From: Clostridiales bacterium
GTDB lineage: Bacteria > Bacillota > Clostridia > Lachnospirales > Lachnospiraceae
NCBI GenBank assembly: GCA_019420405.1
Contig: JAHZHF010000094.1
Coordinates: 1 to 10,006 of the forward strand
DNA length: 10,006 bases
Direction of reading: 5' to 3'
Each line of letters opens with the position of its first letter. Position 1 is the stretch's first letter. Of this stretch, positions 1 through 6,957 are shown piece by piece. Under the pieces are notes generated by a model. The model made no database searches. It saw only the letters and a list, made by a program, of their open reading frames with translations, and had not been told where the DNA came from. The position numbers and the translations under genes are program-made.

Positions 1-52
1 CGGACAAACGGTTTTCAAGACCGCCTCGTTATGACCACTTCGATACCTCTCC
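1..52 (-). tRNA. tRNA-Ser (anticodon UGA), 3' part cut by the window edge
   Basis: Read on the minus strand, the sequence starts with the acceptor strand GGAGAGG (52-46). It continues through a D-arm to an anticodon stem GCGGT/ACCGT that closes the seven-base loop CTTGAAA, with anticodon TGA at 17-15, which reads UCA-type serine codons. The piece ends in what would be the long variable arm typical of serine tRNAs, so the T-arm and 3' acceptor lie outside the window. A good promoter sits about 50 bases upstream. The tRNA reads UCN codons, so it is not expected to be a t6A37 substrate, although t6A genes are nearby. Confidence 0.93.
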
Positions 53-105
53 AAATATACCGCCGAACATTTTCAATATTTATTTTTCTCTGTGCGACGG
101 TGATT

Positions 106-135
106 ATTCTAGCACAGTCAGCCTCTGCCTGTCAA
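106..135 (-). promoter_or_regulatory. Promoter of the tRNA-Ser gene
   Basis: On the minus strand a perfect -35 box TTGACA (135-130) is followed, after 18 bases, by the -10 box TAGAAT (111-106), which is preceded by TGC as in an extended -10. Transcription should start near position 99, leaving a leader of about 47 bases before the mature tRNA. The -35 box overlaps the TGA stop codon of ispD (134-132), so the tRNA promoter is embedded in the end of the upstream gene. Assignment is by consensus match only. Confidence 0.75.
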
Positions 136-875
136 CACTTTCTTTTCAAAAAAACTTCTGCCGTCTCCAGATCTTCCGGTGTAGTGATTTTTATGTTCTC
201 ATAAGCGCCCAAAAACAGCCTGACCGGGTGTCCCAGCATCTGCTCCACCACCATCGCATCGTCCGTCACAGCGGGACGGCTTTCACCATCTAACTTTTTC
301 TCTGTTGGGTTCTCCTCTTCTTCCATAAGAACCGCATATGCTTTCTTCACCAGTTCCGTATCAAACACCTGGGGAGTCTGGACGAGCCATACGCTGCTGC
401 GCACGGGAGTCTGACGCACAAAACCTTCCTCGTCAACGATCTTTATCGTATCCTTCACCGGCATTCCCGCCGCACAGGCATGATCCTTCTCCACGCACTC
501 ATAGGCGCGCCGGATCATCTCTTCATCGACAAACGGCCTTGCCCCATCATGAATATAGACATATCCTGCCTGTACTTTCTGCAGTCCGCTCCAAACAGAA
601 TGATAGCGCTCAGCCCCTCCTGTTACAATATGGCTCACTTTTGAGATCCCGTATGGTTCCAGGATCTGGCTGCGGCAGTATTCCTCCTCACCGTCCCCTG
701 TTACCAGGATTATTTCATCGATCAGCTCTGAATCCTGAAATGCTTTCAGAGAATAGTACAAAACCGGCTTTCCACCCATGAGAAGATACTGCTTATGTAC
801 TTTTGTTCCCATGCGCTTTCCGCTTCCCGCAGCGAGCACAATTGCCGTACAATATTTTCTCTCCGCCTTTTCCAT
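132..875 (-). CDS. ispD: 2-C-methyl-D-erythritol 4-phosphate cytidylyltransferase (IspD)
   Basis: IspD joins CTP and 2-C-methyl-D-erythritol 4-phosphate to give CDP-methylerythritol, the third step of the cytosolic MEP pathway to isoprenoid precursors. The 247-residue protein has the nucleotide-binding signature LAAGSGKRMG (residues 14-23) and the KQ pair at 28-29. It also carries HDGARPF (109-115), TDDA (204-207) and the C-terminal ENIKITTPEDL (226-236), all family hallmarks. Residues about 184-202 form a charged stretch (EEEENPTEKKLDGESRP) just before TDDA that looks like an insertion relative to the compact E. coli-type enzyme. The start follows a GGGGAG ribosome site about 8 bases away. 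It is the last protein gene of the left-going series, 79 bases after tsaD, and IspF is not fused to it. The identification is secure. Confidence 0.95.
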   Translation of the reverse strand: MEKAERKYCTAIVLAAGSGKRMGTKVHKQYLLMGGKPVLYYSLKAFQDSELIDEIILVTGDGEEEYCRSQILEPYGISKVSHIVTGGAERYHSVWSGLQKVQAGYVYIHDGARPFVDEEMIRRAYECVEKDHACAAGMPVKDTIKIVDEEGFVRQTPVRSSVWLVQTPQVFDTELVKKAYAVLMEEEENPTEKKLDGESRPAVTDDAMVVEQMLGHPVRLFLGAYENIKITTPEDLETAEVFLKRKC

Positions 876-954
876 CCGGTTTTCTCCCCTTTTCTCTCCA
901 TTTTTTCTATAATTTCTATTTTTCTATATCAGGAGTTCATCCGCTCCTCTGCGC

Positions 955-1986
955 CTACTGTCTCTCTCCCAGTTTCAGATTCGGCACCGCATTTAAATCC
1001 CATCCGTGACGAGTTCCCGCAAGGAACTCATAATATGCTGCCGCTCCGATCATCGCTGCATTATCCGTACAGTAAATGGGCGACGGATGATAAAATCTGA
1101 TCTGACGCTTTGCGCACGCCTTTTCCATTGCAGCACGCAGCGCCGTATTTGACGCTACTCCGCCTGCTATAGCGAACTTATACACGCCGAAATCCTCAGC
1201 AGCGTGCATTGAGTTCTCAACCAACACCTCTACCACCGCTTTCTGGAAAGACGCCGCCAGGTCTGCCGGTTCAAAACTCTCACCCTTCATCCTGCATCCG
1301 TTGATATAATTGAGAACTGCTGATTTCAGGCCGCTGAAGCTGAAATCATAGACCGCTCCCTCGATATGCGCCTTCGGGAATTTAATCGCGTCCGGGTTCC
1401 CCTCTTTCGATATTCTGTCAATCTTGGGTCCACCCGGATAGCCCAGACCAATCGCGCGGGCCACCTTGTCATACGCTTCCCCTGCCGCATCATCTCGCGT
1501 CCGTCCAAGGATCTCATATTTTCCATAATCCTGCACTCGCACGAGATGCGTATGTCCGCCGGAAGCCACAAGGCACAGAAACGGCGGTTCCAGATCCGGG
1601 TGTTCTATATAATTTGCAGAGATATGCCCTTCAATATGATGTACACCGACCAGCGGAAGATTCCTGGCATAGGCAATTGCTTTCGCCTCAGCCACACCGA
1701 CCAGAAGCGCGCCCACAAGCCCCGGCCCGTAAGTGACTCCCACCGCGTCAATATCGTCCAGTGTCACGTCAGCCTCCCGCAGTGCTTCCTCGATCACCTG
1801 ATTGATCTTCTCGATATGTTTTCTGGAAGCAATCTCCGGAACAACTCCGCCGTACAGTTTATGCAGATCAATCTGCGAAGAAATAATATTTGAGAGAACT
1901 TCCCGTCCATTGTGCACCACCGCAGCGGCAGTCTCGTCGCAGGAAGTCTCAATTGCCAGAATATTGATATCTCTTATTTCTTTCAT
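955..1986 (-). CDS. tsaD: tRNA N6-adenosine threonylcarbamoyltransferase catalytic subunit (TsaD)
   Basis: TsaD transfers the threonylcarbamoyl group from threonylcarbamoyl-AMP to A37 of tRNAs reading ANN codons, working with TsaB and TsaE in the cytoplasm. The 343-residue protein has the Kae1/TsaD fold landmarks: AIETSCDETAAAV near the N terminus, and the metal-binding HIEGH (residues 117-121). ASGGHTHL, DFSFSGLKSAV, GGVASN and a C-terminal CTDNAAMIG (metal-binding Asp) follow. Length is normal for bacterial TsaD. I chose the ATG at 1986 because a GAGAGG site sits six bases upstream; an in-frame TTG at 2007 would overlap the RNase Z stop codon and lacks such a site. The gene begins 10 bases after the rnz stop, consistent with co-transcription. 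Confidence 0.96.
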   Translation of the reverse strand: MKEIRDINILAIETSCDETAAAVVHNGREVLSNIISSQIDLHKLYGGVVPEIASRKHIEKINQVIEEALREADVTLDDIDAVGVTYGPGLVGALLVGVAEAKAIAYARNLPLVGVHHIEGHISANYIEHPDLEPPFLCLVASGGHTHLVRVQDYGKYEILGRTRDDAAGEAYDKVARAIGLGYPGGPKIDRISKEGNPDAIKFPKAHIEGAVYDFSFSGLKSAVLNYINGCRMKGESFEPADLAASFQKAVVEVLVENSMHAAEDFGVYKFAIAGGVASNTALRAAMEKACAKRQIRFYHPSPIYCTDNAAMIGAAAYYEFLAGTRHGWDLNAVPNLKLGERQ

Positions 1987-1996
1987 GCTACGCCTC

Positions 1997-2905
1997 TCAA
2001 TCTTCAAACATCAGTTCCGCTGACAGCCCGTCTTTTCCCGGCCTGGACGCCGGAAAGATACGGCGCACCTCATCCATATACGGTTCCGGCCGTGTCAGGG
2101 AAGGGCTGTAGTGAGTCAGCCACATCTCGCGCACCTGTGCATCCCGCGCAAGCTGTGCCGCTTCATAAAATGTCATATGTTTATATTCTGCAGCTTTTGC
2201 CGCCTTCTCTTTCTCTCCGTACATTCCCTCACAGATAAAAAGGTCTGACCCTTTCGCATTCTTCCGGATGGACTCTGTCGGCCGCGTGTCTGTCGTATAG
2301 GTCAGCTTAATTCCTTTTCTCGGAGCGCCCAGAACCATATCCGGGGTAAATACCCCCTCATCTGTCTGTATCGTCTCGCCCCCCTGGAGTCTGCTCCAGT
2401 ATTGCAGGGGAATGCCCTGTTCCTTCGCTCTCGCAGCATCAAATTTCCCGGCACGGTCGATCTCCAGAGTATACCCGTAGCAAAGCACGTTGTGATTCAC
2501 CCGGAATGCTTTCAGGCGATACCCGTTCATCTCAAAAGTCTGCTCTGTCCCCTCGATCTCTTTGTAGATAATCGGGAAAGGCAGTTCCGGCGCAATCACG
2601 CGCAGACATCCCACTACCCGCTCCAGCCCCTTCGGGCCGATGAGCGTCAGAGGTTCTGTGCGGTCCGCATTCCCCATAGTGAGAAGCAGGCCCGGAAGCC
2701 CGCTTATATGATCTCCGTGATAATGTGTAAAACAGATCACGTCGATGGGCTTGAAGCTCCACCCCTTCTCTTTCACCGCAATCTGAGTCCCCTCACCGCA
2801 GTCAATCAGCAGACTGCTCCCGTTAAACCGGGTCATAAGCGCCGTCAGATAACGGTAAGGGAGCGGCATCATCCCGCCGCAGCCAAGCAAACATACATCT
2901 AACAT
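1997..2905 (-). CDS. rnz: Ribonuclease Z (tRNA 3'-processing endonuclease)
   Basis: RNase Z cuts tRNA precursors just after the discriminator base, giving a 3' end ready for CCA addition; it matters for tRNA genes lacking an encoded CCA. The 302-residue protein is a metallo-beta-lactamase of the ElaC/RNase Z type. It has LLIDCGEGTQ (residues 32-41), the zinc motif HYHGDH (61-66), VNH (His138), TTDTRP (Asp206), His243 and LTHYSPSL (His265), so all metal ligands appear present. The N terminus LLGCGGMMPLPYRYLT differs from the classic FLGT start but is, from memory, common in clostridial members. The ribosome site (AGGG about 8 bases upstream) is weak. The gene starts 19 bases after the small zinc-ribbon-like gene and ends 10 bases before tsaD. 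Confidence 0.93.
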   Translation of the reverse strand: MLDVCLLGCGGMMPLPYRYLTALMTRFNGSSLLIDCGEGTQIAVKEKGWSFKPIDVICFTHYHGDHISGLPGLLLTMGNADRTEPLTLIGPKGLERVVGCLRVIAPELPFPIIYKEIEGTEQTFEMNGYRLKAFRVNHNVLCYGYTLEIDRAGKFDAARAKEQGIPLQYWSRLQGGETIQTDEGVFTPDMVLGAPRKGIKLTYTTDTRPTESIRKNAKGSDLFICEGMYGEKEKAAKAAEYKHMTFYEAAQLARDAQVREMWLTHYSPSLTRPEPYMDEVRRIFPASRPGKDGLSAELMFED

Positions 2906-2924
2906 ATTTCTATCCCTTCAAAAT

Positions 2925-3188
2925 TCACAGGGGTTCCCCATTCTCCCCTTCTGACTCATCCGGCACATACGCCGGAATGGAAAATCCTGAGATTATTTCA
3001 TCATAGCAGGACTCGCACAGGTCAAAACTGTGCTTCTCTCCGTCCTTTTCAGAAAAATATCCCCACTCATAGTCCACACTGAACACGCCTTCGCGCGGAT
3101 AACCGTTTTCAACCGGTATTTCTCTTCCGCAGCGGTTGCAGATAATCGTTTTTACTTCTTTTGTCTCTTTGAGCTGATACTGGCGCAT
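2925..3188 (-). CDS. Small four-cysteine (zinc-ribbon-like) protein of unknown function
   Basis: I do not recognise a characterised family. The 87-residue protein has two CxxC knuckles, C17-N-R-C20 (followed by Gly, as in zinc ribbons) and C58-E-S-C61, with about 37 residues between them that include an aromatic segment (VDYEWGYF). The tail is acidic (DESEGENGEPL). Structural zinc binding is a reasonable inference; no catalytic motif is visible. No signal peptide or membrane segment is seen, so it should be cytosolic. The start is supported by AGGAGG seven bases upstream. It sits between the tsaB-rimI fusion (95-base gap) and rnz (19-base gap), so it is probably co-expressed with tRNA-maturation genes. 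A TATACT box (3241-3236) lies in the upstream gap, but its -35 partner is poor, so an internal promoter is only a possibility. Confidence 0.8.
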   Translation of the reverse strand: MRQYQLKETKEVKTIICNRCGREIPVENGYPREGVFSVDYEWGYFSEKDGEKHSFDLCESCYDEIISGFSIPAYVPDESEGENGEPL

Positions 3189-3283
3189 ACATCATCCTCC
3201 TGTAAATGACAGTCGTATTTTTTCGTCACGCCTACAGTATATCGAAACAGTTCTCTAATTCCTAGTGGAAACTGCTGCCGTTG

Positions 3284-4468
3284 CTATACGCCGTTTTCCA
3301 GTGTCCTGCTCATCAGCACCGCATCTTCCTGCGGATTTTCATAAAACCTTTGCCTGATCCCATCTTCCCGAAATCCGGCCGCAGCGTAAAGAGCCCGCGC
3401 CGCTTCATTGCCCGCGCGCACGTCCAGAAGTATTTTCCCAATCCCCTTTGATGCGCACAGCTTTTCCAGCTCCGCAAGCAGGGTACGCCCTGTCCCCTGC
3501 CTCTGTAATTCCTTTGACACTCCAATCCGGGCAATCTCCACCTCATCCGCAGCAGTATATGCCAGGAGATATCCGGCCGGGCGTCCTGCTTTCTCCGCCA
3601 TCAGGCAGATGGACGCAGGCTGGTCCATCGTCTCCTGAACCGATGTTTCACTCCACGCATCAGAGAAGAGCTGGTGCTCCATCTCAGCCACCGCAGCTCC
3701 ATCCTCTTTCGTCATAAGCCGCACCTCGGGCACCGCATTCTTTTCCCGTTCCGCGCGCTCACGCTCCGCCTGGGATACACGGAGATAATCCGGCTTATGC
3801 TCTGCCGCAGTCTCATACATGCCCTTCTTAAAATATTCAATGCCAAGCGCCCCGACAGCCGCTGCTCTCTGGCGGTTCATAAAAGATGAAGCGAAATAAA
3901 ACGGCACTTTCAGACCCCGGGAGAGCATCTCCCGGTACACGGGTACGCCGTCTCCCAGGAACACGACTCTCCGTCCGTATATGTTCAGACGACGAATCAG
4001 CTCTTCCACAGAAACCGCCATCTGTACTCTCAGCACCTGAAATTTATACTTCATTTCCATCGTGCCCTCTTCCGTCACCGGAACAAAGCTGTAGATCCCC
4101 GTATAAACCTGCTGCCGTCTCGCATCCATAATCGGGCAGATGATATCCTCGCATCCGTAGATACTGTACGCCATCGCGTCAACCGTCGGCACATGAACCA
4201 GCGGCTTATCCAGCGCAAGCCCCAATCCTTTCGCCGTGGCAGACCCGATCCTGAGCCCGGTAAATGAACCCGGACCTCCCGCCACTGCGATCGCATCGAT
4301 CTCCGCAAGATCCGCCTCAACCATACTGACGATCGCGTCGATCATAGGCAGAAGCGTCTGCGAATGTGTCTTTTTATAATTCACTGTATACTCCGCCACC
4401 GTCTGCTCTTCTTCCACGATAGCCACCGTGGCGGTCAGCCCTGAACTGTCAATTGCCAAAACTCTCAT
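3284..4468 (-). CDS. tsaB-rimI: Fusion of TsaB (t6A complex partner) and RimI (ribosomal S18 alanine N-acetyltransferase)
   Basis: One 394-residue reading frame joins two normally separate proteins. Residues 1 to about 236 are TsaB, the inactive TsaD paralogue that dimerises with TsaD in t6A37 synthesis: MRVLAIDSSG at the start, GGPGSFTGLR (64-73), MDARRQQVY (114-122) and the typical TsaB ending PDYLRVSQAERE. A charged linker (about 237-247) leads to a GNAT domain (249-394) of the RimI type. This has EIARIGV (311-317), the acetyl-CoA loop QRQGTG (322-327), LLDVRAGNEAARALYAAAGF and a final YENPQEDAVLM. RimI acetylates the N-terminal alanine of ribosomal protein S18. No frameshift is involved; both halves look intact. 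It follows tsaE by 29 bases. Fused annotations of this kind exist in Clostridia, to my knowledge. Confidence 0.94.
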   Translation of the reverse strand: MRVLAIDSSGLTATVAIVEEEQTVAEYTVNYKKTHSQTLLPMIDAIVSMVEADLAEIDAIAVAGGPGSFTGLRIGSATAKGLGLALDKPLVHVPTVDAMAYSIYGCEDIICPIMDARRQQVYTGIYSFVPVTEEGTMEMKYKFQVLRVQMAVSVEELIRRLNIYGRRVVFLGDGVPVYREMLSRGLKVPFYFASSFMNRQRAAAVGALGIEYFKKGMYETAAEHKPDYLRVSQAERERAEREKNAVPEVRLMTKEDGAAVAEMEHQLFSDAWSETSVQETMDQPASICLMAEKAGRPAGYLLAYTAADEVEIARIGVSKELQRQGTGRTLLAELEKLCASKGIGKILLDVRAGNEAARALYAAAGFREDGIRQRFYENPQEDAVLMSRTLENGV

Positions 4469-4497
4469 ATCCTGCCCTGCTTCCTTCTAACTTCTTT

Positions 4498-4926
4498 TTA
4501 TCCGATCTCATTTATCGTGATTCTTCTGTAGTCAAAGCCCTTTTCCAGATCTTTCTCGATTGTAACTTCCGTGCGCTTTTCCGGGAGTATCTCCCTGATC
4601 AGATCCGCCCACTCAATCATGGAGACGCCGTCTCCCATCACGTAATCTTCAAATCCCACTTCGTCCATCTCTTCCACGTCCCCGATCCTGTAGACGTCAA
4701 AATGATAGAAGGGCAGACGCCCTTCCTCATATACCTGGACAATAGTGAATGTAGGGCTGCTCACCGGCTCCTCGATCCCAAGTCCCCTTGCGAGCCCCTG
4801 AGTAAAGACAGTCTTCCCAACTCCGAGATCCCCGTTGAGGGCAAAGACCTGCCCCGGGTACGCCTGTTCTCCAAGTCGTTTTCCGACCCGGAATGTCTCC
4901 CCGGCACTTCTTGTCTCCAAAACCAT
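4498..4926 (-). CDS. tsaE: tRNA threonylcarbamoyladenosine biosynthesis ATPase TsaE
   Basis: TsaE is the small P-loop ATPase that binds the TsaB-TsaD dimer and resets it during t6A37 formation. The 142-residue protein has the Walker A loop GDLGVGKT (residues 32-39), the SSPTF switch-like segment (56-60), HFDVYR (75-80) and EWADLI (105-110), in the family's usual order. Length is normal and a single domain is present. The start is set by AAGGAG six bases upstream. It begins 24 bases after the AICAR formyltransferase stop and ends 29 bases before tsaB-rimI, so it is the first gene of the t6A block. The order tsaE, tsaB, rimI is widespread in bacteria, which supports the assignment. Confidence 0.95.
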   Translation of the reverse strand: MVLETRSAGETFRVGKRLGEQAYPGQVFALNGDLGVGKTVFTQGLARGLGIEEPVSSPTFTIVQVYEEGRLPFYHFDVYRIGDVEEMDEVGFEDYVMGDGVSMIEWADLIREILPEKRTEVTIEKDLEKGFDYRRITINEIG

Positions 4927-4950
4927 ATCTGTCTCCTTGTCTTCCGCGTA

Positions 4951-6129
4951 TTAATGGTGGAACAGACGGATTCCTGTAAACGCCATAACCATGCCGTGTC
5001 TGTTGCACGCCTCAATCACATTGTCATCACGGACAGATCCACCCGGCTGTGCGATATACTTCACACCGCTCTTATAGGCACGCTCGATATTATCCCCGAA
5101 CGGGAAGAACGCGTCTGAACCAAGTGCAACATCTGTCATCTTATCAAGCCACTCTCTCTTCTCCTCGCGGGTAAATACCTCCGGTTTCACCTCGAATGTA
5201 TTCTCCCACACTCCGTCCGCCAGGACGTCCATATATTCTTCGCCGATATAGAGATCAATGGCATTATCGCGGTCTGCCCGGCCGATTCCGTCCTTGAACT
5301 TAAGCCCCAGCACCTTCGGACTCTGGCGCAGCCACCAGTTGTCCGCCTTCTGGCCTGCCAGACGGGTACAGTGGATACGGGACTGCTGTCCTGCTCCGAT
5401 TCCGATCGCCTGGCCATCTTTTACATAGCAGACAGAATTGGACTGCGTATATTTCAGGGTGATCATGGCGATTGCCAGGTCAACTTTCGCCGCATCTGTC
5501 ATTTCCTTGTTCTCCGTCACTACATTTGAGAAGAAATCCTTGTCAATATTGAGCTCATTTCTCCCCTGCTCGAACGTAATTCCGAAGACTTCCTTGTGCT
5601 CCAGGGCCGCCGGTACATAATCCGTATTGATCTGAATGATATTGTAATTTCCTTTTTTCTTCTGCTTTAACAGCTCCAGTGCTTCCGGCTCATATCCGGG
5701 AGCGATCACTCCGTCGGAAACTTCGCGCTTGATCAGGCGGGCCGTATCCACATCGCAGACATCAGACAGAGCAATGAAATCCCCGAAAGACGACATTCTG
5801 TCAGCTCCCCTTGCGCGTGCATAAGCGCATGCCAGAGGAGAAAGTCCCCCTAAATCGTCCACCCAGTAAATCTTCGCAAGAGTCTCAGAGAGCGGAAGTC
5901 CCACAGCCGCGCCCGCCGGAGAAACGTGTTTAAACGACGTCGCCGCCGGAAGCCCGGTCGCCTTTTTCAGTTCGGAAACAAGCTGCCATCCGTTGAACGC
6001 ATCCAGGAAATTAATATAGCCCGGGCGTCCGCAGAGCACCTCGATCGGAAGATCGCTTCCGTCATTCATATAGATTCTTGAAGGCTTCTGATTCGGGTTA
6101 CATCCATATTTCAGTTCCAGTTCTTTCAT
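4951..6129 (-). CDS. Stand-alone AICAR formyltransferase (PurH C-terminal activity without the cyclohydrolase domain)
   Basis: This enzyme transfers a formyl group from 10-formyl-tetrahydrofolate to AICAR, giving FAICAR, the ninth step of IMP synthesis. The 392-residue protein corresponds to the AICARFT half of bifunctional PurH. It shows KYGCNPNQKP (7-16), the catalytic Lys-His pair in SFKHVSPAGAA (K67, H68), GSDAFFPFGDN and the C-terminal QPGGSVRDDNVIEACN. PurH is normally about 510-530 residues; the N-terminal IMP cyclohydrolase (MGS-like) domain is missing. It is not a truncation, because the start has a good AGGAG site and the missing activity is plausibly supplied by the PurO-like gene 78 bases upstream. 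Could be named purH or as an AICARFT-only paralogue; I leave the symbol empty. Confidence 0.93.
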   Translation of the reverse strand: MKELELKYGCNPNQKPSRIYMNDGSDLPIEVLCGRPGYINFLDAFNGWQLVSELKKATGLPAATSFKHVSPAGAAVGLPLSETLAKIYWVDDLGGLSPLACAYARARGADRMSSFGDFIALSDVCDVDTARLIKREVSDGVIAPGYEPEALELLKQKKKGNYNIIQINTDYVPAALEHKEVFGITFEQGRNELNIDKDFFSNVVTENKEMTDAAKVDLAIAMITLKYTQSNSVCYVKDGQAIGIGAGQQSRIHCTRLAGQKADNWWLRQSPKVLGLKFKDGIGRADRDNAIDLYIGEEYMDVLADGVWENTFEVKPEVFTREEKREWLDKMTDVALGSDAFFPFGDNIERAYKSGVKYIAQPGGSVRDDNVIEACNRHGMVMAFTGIRLFHH

Positions 6130-6167
6130 TTTTATCCGCTCCTTTTCATCCTCTGATTTGTATTTAT

Positions 6168-6197
6168 CTGTTCTGATCTGCCCTGTTCTGATCTGTT
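6168..6197. repeat. Short tandem duplication between purO-like and AICARFT genes
   Basis: The 13-base word CTGTTCTGATCTG occurs at 6168-6180 and again at 6183-6195, giving a 15-base period with two copies. It lies in the 78-base gap between the PurO-like stop and the AICAR formyltransferase start. There is no clear promoter or terminator in the same gap. It looks like a small local duplication; a binding-site role is not shown. Confidence 0.8.
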
Positions 6198-6207
6198 ACT
6201 TTTCGGC

Positions 6208-6921
6208 TCAGTGATTTTTGTTCACGATATTGGACTCATATTTTCCTGTTTCAATGTCAATATAGCGGACAAAAAGCGATACCTTATTCTCCTCATTCAA
6301 GCTGTTCCACAGAAGGTTCGTGAACTCTTCCATATCGTCCGGGATACCGATCAGCTTCGGCTCGCCCTCGAAACTCGGAAGCGGGTTTCCGTCACACATA
6401 TACGTGTGAATAAAACGCCCCTCTCCCGGCAGCGGATTCTCATAAGCATAGGTATATCTCAGGCAGCTCTCCGGATTCCCATTGCTGCTCTTCAAAATGG
6501 ACATCGCATAATTGTATGCCCCGTTTTCAATATGCATGATCCCGGAAATACGCGGTGTATAGTTCGGACCATCCGGCTCGAACTCGCGGGAGCGCAGCGC
6601 CTGTTCGAAGGTAAGCTGCTTATCCATCCCCTCATAAATCGTATCTGTCTGATCCCCGTTTGTCACGATCGTCTTATTCCCCAGCACGCGAACCGGAGCA
6701 TAGATAATCAGGCTCGGGTCAGTCAGTTTCGACGGATCGAACGCCTGCGTACGGATTCCCTCGCCGTCCTCCACAAAGATACGGTTCCGGCTGTTCTCGC
6801 TGCGTCCCATGATGAAATAAGCTGTCACAGCCTTCTTCCCGTCAGGTGTTTTCCCGATGATAATCCCCCTTCCGGGATACGAATTATTCTTCAGTTCCTC
6901 TTCGATTGACCGCATATTCAT
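6208..6921 (-). CDS. IMP cyclohydrolase of the PurO type
   Basis: The protein should close the ring of FAICAR to form IMP, the last step of de novo purine synthesis. The 237 residues match my recollection of the PurO/IMP_cyclohyd family, which has an Ntn-hydrolase-like fold first known from archaea and is unrelated to the PurH N-terminal domain. Landmarks are YPGRG (15-19), AYFIMGRSENSRNR (34-47), TNGDQTDTI (87-95) and FEPDGPNYTPRISG (114-127). The following gene encodes an AICAR formyltransferase that lacks its own cyclohydrolase domain, which strongly supports the role. ATG codons at 6921 and 6915 are both possible; an AGGAGAGG-like site fits the first better. It starts 36 bases after the CNNM/CBS gene. 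The start choice and the absence of a biochemical assay are the main uncertainties. Confidence 0.88.
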   Translation of the reverse strand: MNMRSIEEELKNNSYPGRGIIIGKTPDGKKAVTAYFIMGRSENSRNRIFVEDGEGIRTQAFDPSKLTDPSLIIYAPVRVLGNKTIVTNGDQTDTIYEGMDKQLTFEQALRSREFEPDGPNYTPRISGIMHIENGAYNYAMSILKSSNGNPESCLRYTYAYENPLPGEGRFIHTYMCDGNPLPSFEGEPKLIGIPDDMEEFTNLLWNSLNEENKVSLFVRYIDIETGKYESNIVNKNH

Positions 6922-6957
6922 AGCGCCGCCTCTCCTTTCTCTTTTCCACTTTCCTCT

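Noticed and set aside
338..781. Long plus-strand open frames opposite ispD, tsaD, rnz, tsaB-rimI, purO-like and the CNNM gene
   Set aside because: They are antisense shadows of well-supported genes: low-complexity Pro/Ser/His/Arg-rich translations, no recognisable motifs and no ribosome sites.
876..954. Strongly pyrimidine-rich plus strand and a short AGGAG/CTCCT inverted repeat between tsaD and ispD
   Set aside because: The stem is only five pairs with no T-run on the minus strand, so it is not a convincing terminator; the base skew alone does not support a function.
1987..2007. Earlier TTG start for TsaD, adding seven residues (MKIERRS)
   Set aside because: It overlaps the RNase Z stop codon, lacks a ribosome site, and the ATG at 1986 has GAGAGG at good spacing and matches the usual TsaD N terminus.
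3236..3280. Imperfect hairpin (CAGTT/AACTG) and TATACT box between tsaB-rimI and the small zinc-ribbon-like gene
   Set aside because: The stem has mismatches and only a short T stretch, and the hexamer at -35 distance (TAGGAA) is poor; neither a terminator nor a promoter is well supported.
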